The position numbers were made by a program, and so were the translations under genes. Of a stretch of 64,000 nt of DNA, positions 23,430 through 33,795 are shown piece by piece. Every line of letters begins with the position of its first letter. The first letter of the stretch is position 1. This stretch comes from Cristatella mucedo (Eukaryota > Bryozoa > Phylactolaemata > Cristatellidae). The notes beneath the pieces are model-generated. The model had not been told where the DNA came from. It worked only from the letters and a program-made list of their open reading frames with translations, and made no database searches. Location of the stretch: the NCBI GenBank assembly GCA_009760855.2, contig WPIO01000250.1, forward strand, positions 124,001-188,000. The letters run 5' to 3'.

Positions 23430-24390
23430 ACTAAATTATTCTTTTTCTTTTCTGCATCGGAAATTTGAAGCCCGGGTGTAGGAACCATGTTTTTGGACTG
23501 AGCAGTGACAGGTGCCTATTTTGCACGTTGTTGTATTACTTAACAAGTAATCATTACCACCTACAGCCTCGATCAGTTGCCTTGCCACACGAATTAAGCA
23601 CTAAAGCACATGAACAGTTTGCAGGCAATGAGGGAGGGCACGGGATTTCGTTTATGCACTAATGTTAATCATTCGAGCGAATTGACTCACTACAGATGCA
23701 ATGTGTAATGCACTACAGAATAGCTGAAAAACCTAGTAGATAAACAAGATATATACTTGCCATGATGTGACACAAGTTATGCGAAGGCTTACAGACAGCA
23801 TATATTTTTTCTCTAGCATATTACTAGAGCTATTTGTAAGCCAAACTCGGAGTTAACATTCAGCCATCGGCTTCATATCCAGCACAGATCCGGCAGATTT
23901 CATCAATGGGCTAGGGAGGCATTTAGCCCGAACTTTTGCCTGGTGAATGTGCCAATAGATGCAGCAAGATGCTTCTGTGCATATAGGGCTACCGAATGGA
24001 CCGTCGATGAGCTGAACCGATCGGGCACAGCCTCCTAGGTAAACCACTACTTCAAATACCAGAATGTAAGTTCCAGCCTCTCGATATTTTCGACGTGCAC
24101 TAAAGATGGTAGTACACACAAGGAAACTACCACTGGAATCGGAAGAAGCACGAGGAAATGAGGGTGTCAGCTGACAGTCCTTGGAACGACGTCTGCTGAG
24201 AATAAAGTATCAAACGCCGACCTTAAAGGTGAAGACACAGATGATAGGCGAAGACACTTCCAGGCAGGGCTCCAACAGAAGATACAATTCTCAACAGCAT
24301 ATCATGCGACTGAACCTTTTGCAAGTGGTATGTACTGATGACGATTAACACACTATGAAGTTCGAATGCCGAGCAGTGGATAAGAAAACT
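23430..24390. other. Unassigned intron sequence
   Basis: A minus-strand frame at 23,853-24,119 (88 codons, with AGTYILVFEVVVYLGG) sits behind an acceptor-like CCATCTTTAG. It has no usable donor and no recognised family, so it was not called an exon. Confidence 0.35.
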
Positions 24391-24394
24391 ATTT

Positions 24395-24775
24395 TACTGC
24401 TTACAAGGTACAAGACAAGCATTGCTTCTAAGTACTGGCTGGTAGAAACCCAAGGATTGATGCGTCTGTAACTCCACAAAGCCATTAATATTATGTGGGT
24501 CTAATGCAGGAGAGTTTTGTATAGCACACTCACAGCCTAAAGCTGCTTTCGGTACGCATTCGGCAGCCAACAGACTTCGTCTCATGCAACGAAGAGAAAG
24601 GGGGAAAAGTAGAAGAGTCAGGAGAGCAGTTGAAGTTGTGAGAAGCATGGAAGTAGACGCTCATTACCGCTGACAAGGATGAGCCATAGTCGGCAGCAGG
24701 AAAGTAGTTGTCGTTGTGAATGAATTGTGGAAGTGACCCACAAAGCTAAAGCTTCAGTTGCCAGCGGTCTTTAAG
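24395..24775 (-). mobile_element. LINE family B, 3' part
   Basis: Matches 8.44-8.88 kb in reverse, including GCGTACCGAAAGCAGCTTTA and a CATAGTCGGCAGCAG block. A 5' deletion and frameshifts are present. Confidence 0.65.
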
Positions 24776-24859
24776 CAGAGGAATGGAACAGCTTATTTGT
24801 TGTCCACACAGGATCTGAGAGCATGAAGAGGAGGAAATGGAGGAATGGAAGAATCTGTC

Positions 24860-25115
24860 TGTCACAGCATTTAGTGGGTCTCTGTCATTCGTACTTGATT
24901 TGCTCATGAGTGCTGACTCTGTGCATGCTGCCACTAACCATACTTGGATGCTGACCATGTGCATGCCAACCCTAAACATGTCATTCTAGTTGTTTATTGA
25001 GCAGGCTATAACTAACCATTTGAGAGCGCTTCATTTGTTGTATATTTAAAGTGCCTAGAAAGAGATGAAGTTTTCTGAGGGTGCTATGTAAAACGTATAA
25101 TTAGTAATATTATTA
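24860..25115 (+). mobile_element. LINE 3' end, decayed
   Basis: ACAGCATTTAGTGGGTCTCT to a worn hairpin and tail (AGTAATATTATTATC). Confidence 0.75.
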
Positions 25116-25119
25116 TCTT

Positions 25120-25840
25120 AACAATAGCAATGTACAAAGTAACTATCACAGCATAAACTTGTGGAGTCTTTGGTCGCTCTAACGTGGCAAACTGGTCCAG
25201 TACAGTTTGAAATAAATAGTTTCCGGTGTTTCTTTTCTTAAGCTTAACAGCGCAACCTAAGGGAATTTTTTGTACTTAAACGAGGCAAACTGGTTCAATA
25301 TAGTTTGAATCAATATTTTCCAGTGTTTCTTTTTCGGTGCTTAACATGTCTTATTCCATTGATGCTTTCAGATAATACAGAATTATCTTATGCTTGCAAA
25401 AGGATAGTTTCACAGTTGGTAATTGATACAGCTACGGCGAGAAGAATTTGCAGAGTAACTCTCAAATTAGGAAACATGTCTTCTTCATAACTGAAGAAAG
25501 ACACGAGTGTCAGCGGTGTGGTGACTTTAGTGCAGAGTACAAACGTGTATCAAGAAGCATTTAACAGTTACACATTTCGTTATACAGCTTAGTTCCATCT
25601 ACGTCTGAACAATAGAAACTTCCAAGATCTACACCTTGCTAGTGGACTTTGGCTTTGCCAACTGATTTCAAAAGCTTCTCAACTTCCAATAGGAAAATTA
25701 ATTTGACAGCAAGACCATTGAGCCAAAACAATCTATTTTATTTTCTTGTCTGTGTCAGTCTGTGCTGCTCTTCATTATTTTTGGAATCCTGTCCTCCGCC
25801 ATGAGGTCTTTTTCCGATAATCTTGTGAGAGTTCTCCAGA
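25120..25840. other. Unassigned intron sequence
   Basis: Two imperfect copies of a ~60-bp block (AACTGGTCCAGTACAGTTTG and AACTGGTTCAATATAGTTTG at 25.19 and 25.29 kb). Otherwise nothing recognised. Confidence 0.4.
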
Positions 25841-25844
25841 CGGC

Positions 25845-26022
25845 TGACAGATTTGCATGCTGACCCCGTGCATATCACCCCTGGCCATGTTAATCATGTC
25901 GTTTATCGAGCACGATATTACTCACCATTCAATTGCGTTTTCCTTCGCAGCAAACCTTAAGAGCCTAAAAAGAGACTGAGTTCTTCGAAGGCGCTTTATC
26001 AAGTGCATTATTATTGTTGTTA
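25845..26022 (+). mobile_element. LINE 3' end
   Basis: 3' UTR from TTTGCATGCTGACCCCGTGC through the hairpin to CAAGTGCATTATTATTG. Confidence 0.8.
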
Positions 26023-26444
26023 AGTCAATGTCGTAATATGGAGTCTTTGTTAAACTGCAACTTTCCAATAATTCACATCCCCTTTTGGCATCTAGTAGTG
26101 ATTCCTGGAAAAGGTCTTCTCAAAGTCTTGACAACTCAAGCGAGTAAAGGCAATAAGAGGCGTCTTTGAACGTTATCTTTTTCCTGCAGTTTATTCTGAA
26201 TGCGGTCAATCTTCCTTAAGAACTGCACCAAAGGGCAACAAAGTAAACAATTTAAAGTTCAAAATATAACGTTGGAGACTGTAAGCTTTACTTCTGCTTT
26301 CAAGCATTCCACTTTTGTCCTCCAACAGTTGCTCAAAACAACCTACGATGCTGCTCAGTCTATCACCGACAGCTTTCTCAGCCTCCATTATTTGGGAAGT
26401 GGCCTTCGTTTCTAGAGTGGGCACTGGTAGCAGGAGCCATTGTT

Positions 26445-26555
26445 GACTAGTGATGTTACTCACCATTCAATCGTGTTTCCCTTTGCAGCAAATGTAAAGC
26501 ACCTAGAAAGAGTTTGAGTTCTCTGAGGGCTCTTTATCAAGTGCATTATTATTCA
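26445..26555 (+). mobile_element. LINE 3' end, short
   Basis: Last 110 bp only: CACCATTCAATCGTGTTTCC to GTGCATTATTATT. Confidence 0.8.
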
Positions 26556-26587
26556 AATCACGAGTCCGAGATTATGAAGATGGAGAT

Positions 26588-26613
26588 ATTGTGGGCGTGG
26601 CCGTGCCCACAAT
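26588..26613. repeat. 26-bp near-perfect inverted repeat
   Basis: Half-site ATTGTGGGC with a near-perfect mirrored partner. Eleven of thirteen pairs are Watson-Crick and two are G-U. Lies 135 bp downstream of the candidate linker exon's donor on the minus strand. Confidence 0.85.
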
Positions 26614-26747
26614 GCTCAGCCCCAGCCAGACTCACACCTCTCTGCTGGGCCTACGGGCAGGCTGAGTACCACCTCAGTAGGCTCTAAAAAAAACTCGCAA
26701 AAAGCAACTGCATTCCCCAGTGTGCCATCGCGGCTCACCAAGGTTAC

Positions 26748-26837
26748 CTTCCCATGACCTCTTCTTAGGTGCTGCCAATGAAGCTGGTAGGTCACTGCTG
26801 GCACAGGGCAGTAGGGCTGCAGCTTTGCCATCATTAC
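26748..26837 (-). CDS. Candidate 90-nt linker exon between COR and CARD
   Basis: This segment has a strong acceptor (CCTTCTTTCTTTCAG) and a donor (GAAG|GTAACC). It is 90 nt long, so phase 1-1 reading gives an uninterrupted Ala/Pro/Lys-rich peptide containing GNDGKAAALLPCASSDLPAS and APKKRSWE. Phase 1 is what the Roc-COR exon donates and what the first CARD exon accepts. A flexible linker here would be sensible, but no domain supports it and the coding call rests on splice sites and phase alone. A different frame through the same DNA stays open to a TGA at 26,616, so a terminal exon of another transcript is the alternative. Confidence 0.45.
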
Positions 26838-27164
26838 CTGAAAGAAAGAAGGAAGCATAGCGAATTAAACAATCGCATCACTTCAAAGAGGAAGGGCAAG
26901 GTGACTTAGCAGCAGCAAAAGAAGAAACCTTGGACTGAGCCATGTGAGCTGACTCATGCACAGCTGCACATACAAAGAACAAGAAAAAAAAGAGATGTTC
27001 TCTGAGGCACAGGCAAAGCTGACCCCACCAGGTGCATTTGTAGCTGAGACCTAAACTCTGGCATTAATTAAGGCACAGTAAAGAAAAAATTAATTAGGTC
27101 TATGAGTTAAGTACCGGCAACAACAATCCTTAAATAGTAATATAAACAATACATCTAATATAGT

Positions 27165-28220
27165 TCCCTTCGAGACTTTAATCTGTTTCTGGTCAATATA
27201 TATTTTCTGGAAAGATAGCACGATCTAGTGATTAATGGTAGCTAGCTCAATGACAACTAGCATAAGGCGGTTATGAGTGACATGCAAATGGCCAGCTTCA
27301 AAATATGCTTAGGGCAAAGAGCAAAGATTCAGCTCACATAAGCAAACTCAAACTCACACAGATCCACAAATTCTATGATAGACAGAGGACATTTTCCTTT
27401 CTATTTACCTACAGTCTATAGTCAGGCCCTTTCTTGATGGATGTCAGACATGGGTTCCAGGCTTGAGAGCATACCAACTGTATGCACGGTTTCCACAGTA
27501 TTTGGGGCTTTATAAGGTAATGATAAACGAGTGAAATCAGAAAATTGGATCGTACAATGCCTAAACTGATGGAAGATTATATTCTATAGGTAGACTGGAA
27601 TCATAAAATAAAAGGACCTAAAAGTAAGTAAGGAAACCTTGAAGTCGCCGTGTCGCTTGACTATGAGATAGTGCAGGTCGGAGAGAAGCAGTATCACGTA
27701 TCAAATGCGAGGCTCATGACAAACAATCCTAGCTGCAGACGCTTGCACGAGCTATAAGTGAAAGATTGCACCGGCCGGTAGACCAGCCGGCAGTGATCTA
27801 ACAGAAATCGAGTCGGGATGTCTCAAGTACGTAGACCAATCATGACGTGGTATTGACGTTTTGGCAAGCACAAATTTTAGCAATGGCTTGGTAGCTTCAA
27901 GGAGGCACACTTGAGTGTAGAGCTCATGTGATCGCCTGATGAAAGGTCACTTTGAAAAGAGGACACATACATTTCTTGCAGATTAAACAGGACGATTGCA
28001 GGTGGAGCTAATTTCGAGGTTTAGCCTAGCCAATTTAGTAATGGCACTTGGTTTGCCCATAATGATTAGGTAAATCTTACCAAAATTCAAATCAGAAATT
28101 CTGCTTACATCCCTGTGCACCTGTCATCAAAACACACTGCAGCATTTGAGTTGAGAGAAATCGACATATTGAAGGGCAGGTATCAATCAAGGCAAAGGTA
28201 CAACTGTCTTATATGCATAG
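27165..28220 (-). mobile_element. Old LINE copy, minus strand
   Basis: Long, strongly diverged copy from the hairpin region to beyond the RT-proximal block. It matches the split relic at 19.2-21.1 kb more closely than the younger copies. No open frame survives. Confidence 0.6.
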
Positions 28221-28224
28221 AAGT

Positions 28225-28800
28225 GAACGTTTGGATTGTTCCTGGCTTTTTTATTGTTCTCCTACCTTTATACTGTATTTAGGTTTCTTTAGTTTCGCTG
28301 TTTTTTGTCATTGCATTAGTAGGTTCTTTGCCAATTTTTTCTGTGGTACTATTATTTAGATATTCAAAAATCTTTGGCAAATTATCAACCCACTCTTTCT
28401 TTCTAACATAGTCTCCTATATTCACTTTCTATTTCCTTTTCACACTGTGCAATAAAGGCTCTTCTAGCTACTGTTCGATTCATTCTTTCAACAAATGCAA
28501 CTCTTTTCAGTAGTACCTTTTATCACGCGTGTTACATGCCTTTTCATTTCTTTCGTGAACTCTCCTTTAAACTCTGTTCCTGGATCTACCGTTATCTTCT
28601 TTGGCCATTGTAACGGGCCTTCTATAAATATCTACAATTGCTTGCGTTACTTCTTAAGGAGACTTTGTTTTAAGTGGTCTTGAATCTTTATATCTACTAG
28701 CAATACCAACCACATTCAAACCATATTTGTATCCAGAACTATTTGGTACATATAAAATGTCTGTTTGGTGATTTTCATTAGGTGCAACTCCTTTAGCGAA
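28225..28800 (-). pseudogene. Fossil integrase, Maverick/Polinton-like
   Basis: Minus-strand frames, broken by several frameshifts and stops, show a DDE integrase core. A first Asp lies in QTDILYVPN, followed by YKYGLNVVGIASRYKDSRPL. A second Asp lies in ITVDPGTEF. A Glu region reads as ERMNRT, and a final stretch resembles the usual end (NLPKIFEYLNNST). The YKY...ASRYK...PLKTKS block is characteristic of the integrases of Maverick/Polinton-type elements and some related elements. No other Polinton gene (polymerase B, capsid, ATPase, protease) or terminal inverted repeat was seen, so only this relic remains. A Ginger or Ty3/Gypsy integrase is the alternative. Confidence 0.6.
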
Positions 28801-28825
28801 ACCATTTAGAATTTCCTTAGGCCTT

Positions 28826-29705
28826 GATTTGAATACTTGACTTCAGCTCGTAATCTCGGTGTCATCTTCCAAAGTGAACCCTCGTTAGACGACCATATTA
28901 GCTCCATAGTCAAATCTGCATATTTTCAGCTTCATAACATTGCTAAAATTCGGGCTTCTTTAGATAAGGATACCACGTCCAAGTTGGTCCATGCATTCGT
29001 GACATCGTCTCGACTTCTGCAACTCACTGCATACTGGCCTACCAGCGTGTGCGATCAGGCGATTGCATCTGGTGCAAAACTTTGCAGCTGGGCTTGTCTG
29101 TCGTCAGCGTTGCAGTTGCCACATTACATGACTTCTCACCGACCTGCATCAGCTCCCAGTCAAGCAACAAATCGACTTCAAGGTTTTGTCGCTCACTTTT
29201 AGGTCGTTTCATTCTTTGGCTCCAACCTATCTCTCAGATATACTCCCCCATCAGGCCAAGCATCGTACCACCCACTTTTCGGAATCCAACAGTTTACAAA
29301 TACATAGCGCAAACCTGAAATCCTTTGGAGACCGTGCATTTAGTTCGTATGCTCCCAAAGCCAGGAACTTCCTCCTGACCAGCGTCAGAACATCCCCTGA
29401 CCTGACCACATTTAAAAGAAACTTAAAATCACACCTATTTAGGACAGCATTTAGTGGGTCCCTATGATGCGTCCTTGTTGAGCTTATGCATGCTGACACT
29501 GTGCATGCTGCCACTAACCACATTTGCATGCTGACCATGTGCATGTCACCTCTAACCAAGTTATTAATTTCTTTTGTTTATCAATCATGATATTACTTAC
29601 TATTAAATTGCATTTCCCTTTGCAGCAAATGTAAAGCGCCTAGAGAGAGATTGGGTTGTCTGAGGAAGCTTAATCAAGTGCATTATTGTTATCATTATTA
29701 TTGCC
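28826..29705 (+). mobile_element. L2/CR1-like LINE 3' part
   Basis: From a version of SARNLGVIFQSEPSLDDHIS through the C-terminal domain (APTYLSDILPHQAKHRTTHF, FKRNLKSHLFRTAFSGSL) to hairpin and ATT-rich tail. Frameshifts near 29.0-29.2 kb. Confidence 0.88.
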
Positions 29706-29709
29706 TCGA

Positions 29710-31595
29710 TAACAGTGAAAGGTAAGTAGTTCTTCACAGCTCGCATTGTACTGTTGCCAAGCCCAGCTGCCGACATCTTACACAAGCCATGCATTTCATT
29801 TTACTTACGAAATCTTTCGAGGTACTCGTCTATTTTCTCTTGCTCCTCTATTGAACAGGAACCTTAAAAAACCAAGCAGGCAATGCTAGTCACCCGACTT
29901 ACTGCCCAGTTCACCAACCGAGTCTGTTAAGATAAGAAATACAGGAAATAATAGTGCAAGGAAGAAAAACAGGCTTTTTTTAGTGGTCGTTTGGTTTTAC
30001 ACCTGTTTAACACTGTCAGCACAAAAAATCGGCTTTTAAACTTCACATTTTATTGGGTAATATGTCAAGCACTAGGTTCTGGGCCAATGGCAGAACAGTT
30101 ACTAGAATCCCACCAACAATTTGAGTAGGTCAAGTGAGCCAAAAATATGCTCCGATCACGAAGTCACGAAAGCTCAAAAACGATTTTCAATTAAAACATT
30201 CTTTGGAAACTAGAATTCGCACAATCAGCAGCCAAATAGTAGCAGCTGTGGCCACTTAATTTATTTATTTTTATTTAGCTATAAGCTTTGGTAAAGGCAA
30301 GCGATGTTCCCTTAATTAATTTCCGGAAGTTAAAAGAAATATGCCAAGGTCACATTTACCAGAGATTTCTGGCTGTGTGGAGAGACGATACCGGATAAAT
30401 TAATTATCTTGTATTGCATTTAGAACGGTACTAAAAAGAAAACAAATTGTTTATAAATTTCACGTATGTGTCAAACGTATCCTGTCAATCGGCATTCGAA
30501 AGCATGCATGCTGTCACTATACGCAAGCACTGAAAAGGCGTTTCACGAAATGCTGCGAGCAACAAGCTGGTTTTGAGCTTCTTCAGAAACGGGAGGTCAG
30601 GTAAAGTCGAAAAGTCAGCCGGGAGAGAATACAGCTTATGGATGATACGAACTAAAGGCATTGTCAACTTATATTTTCAAGTTAGCCAGAGGCAGAACCA
30701 GACCGCCCAAGTCAGGTGAGAACATTGCTAGTTGCTAAGCCTGACTAGGCAACAGTTCTAATAGGTACCCCGGAGCCAAGAATGAAGGGACACAAGATAT
30801 AAGCCAAACAGATGAAAGGCTGATTGCAATGGCTTGTCGAGTGAGTATTGGTCGGTTATAGAACTAGATCGCAAATACATGGACCATGGGGTTATGAAAG
30901 CGTGCAAAGCCTTCATTTTGCTATGAAACGTATTGCAATGCAGAAGCATTTACTGTGAAGTTTATATAGGCATCAACCAAAATGAGACTAAGCAACAGAA
31001 CTGGAATCCTTGCCAATACTACAGCATTACACAGAACGAGTTCATGTTTTGGTTAAGCATTCCAATTCCTGAATGATTCAATACGTACTAACGGAAAAGC
31101 CAATGTCGATGATCAACCTTCTCCTAAATCGTCGGCAGATTAGCTCCTAGCATAATCGGGTTTGAAGATTTACATGATCACTTCTTCAGCTTCACTTTAA
31201 GCACAATTGACAAGATTAGAATCTAGACACCTAAGGCAGCAGCACCCCTTCAACACTTCTGTCAATCATTAACAACCCCACAAGTCTCCCCACCCTAAGC
31301 GTCGTGCAGCATCTCAATGTCTACACTCACGGAGGCCACTAGTGACCTCATCCTCAATTCATCTTCCAATCCAAGAAGTATATCAATCTTCTAGACCGTA
31401 CAACCCATGTTTTAACTAAATGAAGCATAGATCTGCTGCCATGCATCACCTAGCATTAAGACACTGCCTTTAGCATTAGTACATTTCCCGGCCACTTCCA
31501 AAAAGGCTGCAGTTAGGCCACTAATAAAGAAAAAGAAAAACTAGATATAAAACCACTCGATCAGCATCCGTGCAGTCTCTATTCTAATGTTCGTC
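29710..31595. other. Unassigned intron sequence
   Basis: Apart from the small LINE relic at 30.5 kb, nothing recognised. 31.2-31.6 kb may be further eroded LINE upstream of the RT fragment. Confidence 0.4.
30490..30690 (-). mobile_element. LINE relic, end of C-terminal domain
   Basis: The minus frame reads FSTLPDLPFLKKLKTSLLLA, a decayed version of the LINE's PDLTTFKRNLKTHLFRTAF. Confidence 0.5.
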
Positions 31596-31599
31596 TCAA

Positions 31600-32090
31600 C
31601 GACGCAAGAACCAGTTGTGGCGGACCCGCTAAACTCGTCTACAGAGAAGCTTCAAACCTAGCAAGCACATTAAATTCTGGTTCTAGAACCTATCACTCCA
31701 CAGTGTAACCCTGCTTAGGGTTTACAAGGACATTCTCAGCAATGTAGACTTAGGTGAGCCCTCTCTACTTGTTTTGCTGGTTCTACGAGACCGGTTTATA
31801 CTATTGATCATAAATTACTTCTCGAGCAAACCTCACCTCGCCCAGGCATCACCGGCACTGCACTAAAATGGTTTAGTTCTAACGTCTCTAGAAAAATACG
31901 GAGCATTGATGTGAACGGAAGAAGATCAGCCGAGAACTCACTGAAGTATGGAGTACTCCGGGGCTCTGCGTGCGATCGGCTTTTCTTCACCGTTTATACT
32001 ATCCCTGACGCCCACGATATTACCAAGCACAATCTAGACTTTCACTACGTGATGTCGACGGCTCTCAGTGTACCATTAATATGTACTGTG
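31600..32090 (+). mobile_element. LINE fragment, reverse transcriptase
   Basis: RT N-terminal side (LRVYKDILSNVDLGEPSLL), then a piece parallel to the start of the 5.1 kb copy (SIDVNGRRSAENSLKYGVL, LFFTVYTIPDAHDITKHNLD). The active-site box is lost at the 3' break (CACTACGTGATG in place of the YADD region). Confidence 0.7.
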
Positions 32091-32304
32091 GTTAATAAAA
32101 CTTTCTCGTTTCGATAGGGCTGCTATATAAGTGTTTAGAATTTCTTCTGTGGTGGAGATATTTTGCAGCATTTCATGACAAGGGAGGGCCACATTTTTAA
32201 GTTTTGTCCCAGGTGGCGTAAGGTCTCACTATATCTCTGTTAATGTAGGAAAGCAGCATGAACAGCTTACTTACATCGGCTGACTTGACTGAATTTAAAA
32301 AGAA

Positions 32305-33004
32305 ACTACTTATGCAACTCACTGCTTACTGGCCTACCAGCATGTGCGATCAGGCGATTGCAGCTGGTGCAAAACTCTGCAGCTAGGCTTGTCTGTCGTG
32401 AGCGTCGCAGTTGCCACATTACTCCACTTCTCGCCGACCTGCACTGGCTACCAGTCAAGCAACGGATTGACTTCAAGGTTTTGTCGCTCACTCTTAGGTC
32501 TCTTCATTCTATGGCTCCAGCCTATCTCTACGACATACTCCCCCGTCAGGCCAAGCACCGTACCACCCGCTTTTCAGAATCCAACAGTCTAGAAATACCT
32601 CGTACAAACCTTAAATCCTTCGGAGACCGTGCATTTAGTTCGTGTGCTCCCAAAGCCTGGAACTCCCTCCCGACCTGCGTCGGAACATCCCCCTGACCTG
32701 ACCACATTTAAAACAAACTTAAAAACACACCTATTTAGGACAGCATTTAGTGGGTCCCTATGATTCGTCCTTGATGTGCTTATGCGTGCTGACATTGTGC
32801 ATTCTGCCACTAACGACACGTGCATACTGACCCTGTGCATGCCACCCCTAACCATATTATTCATTTCGTTTATTCTTTTCAAGCATGATTTTACTTACCA
32901 TTCAATTGCATTTCCATTCGCAGCAAATGTAAAGCGCCCATAAAGAGATTAAGTTCTCTGAGGGTGCTTTATCAAGTGCATTATTATTATTATTATTATT
33001 ATTA
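32305..33004 (+). mobile_element. L2/CR1-like LINE 3' part, well preserved
   Basis: Open C-terminal frame of over 110 codons (RLQLVQNSAARLVCRERRSC onward) interrupted once near 32,693, then 3' UTR, hairpin and (ATT)n. Confidence 0.9.
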
Positions 33005-33275
33005 CAAACGTATTTATTTATCACAGCTTTTACTGGGTCTGTGTTATTCATCCATTACGAGCTTTCGCCCTCTGAGGCTGTGCAAGCTACCACTGACAAT
33101 ATTTGCATGCTGACTCTGAGCATGTCATTTCTAACCATGTTATACTTGTTGCAATTGGGGATGCTACCACTAACCACTCGAACGGGCTACCTTTGCAGCA
33201 AATGTAAAGAGCCTAAACAGAGATTCGGTTCTCTGAGGGCTCTATATCTAATGAATTATTATTACTATTATTACT
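33005..33275 (+). mobile_element. LINE 3' end, decayed
   Basis: Directly abuts the previous copy's tail. 3' UTR landmarks GCATGCTGACTCTGAGCATG and GAGATTCGGTTCTCTGAGGG survive. Confidence 0.7.
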
Positions 33276-33795
33276 GTTACCTGCTGCAAAAAAGAAGCCG
33301 GCTGCATAGGTTTTCAAATGAAAGAGACAGCTTAGGCAGACAAGAATCCTGATAGGCAGACCAGTAATACTTCTGCAGCTATTAGGCTGACTGGGTAGGG
33401 TGACTCATCCGAGTCCAAGAGTGAGTTAGTTTACGGTCTGCTCAACGGCCGAAAACTGCACAGAACATTGTGGAGAGGTACACAGAAAAGATTTGTCTGA
33501 GTTTATACGTTAAATAAACAGTATCGTATGGGCACCAGCTCCAAAGAAAGTTGCAAAACATACCTAGAACCAGAGACTAAATCAGATAATACAATGGACA
33601 GATTAAAGTGCGACGCCCAAGGCAATGCACGATATCAGCCCATTAGTCAAACTGGAGTAGAGTGAAAGCAATAATAAAATCAGGACGTACGTAAATCAGT
33701 CTCCAAGGTCAACAAAGAAATGGGTAAACTTGTGCCCATTTGAAGGCTCACGAGGATTATCTCACGAGGAGAGCACTAACGATGTACGGTCATAC

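Noticed and set aside
23853-24119. 88-codon minus-strand frame with a hydrophobic beta-like stretch behind an acceptor-like site.
   Set aside because: No donor, no family and a stop in frame. Not enough to call an exon.
26616-26834. Minus-strand frame of 73-80 codons overlapping the linker exon.
   Set aside because: Possible as a terminal exon, but no family is recognised and the phase-1 reading fits neighbouring exons better.
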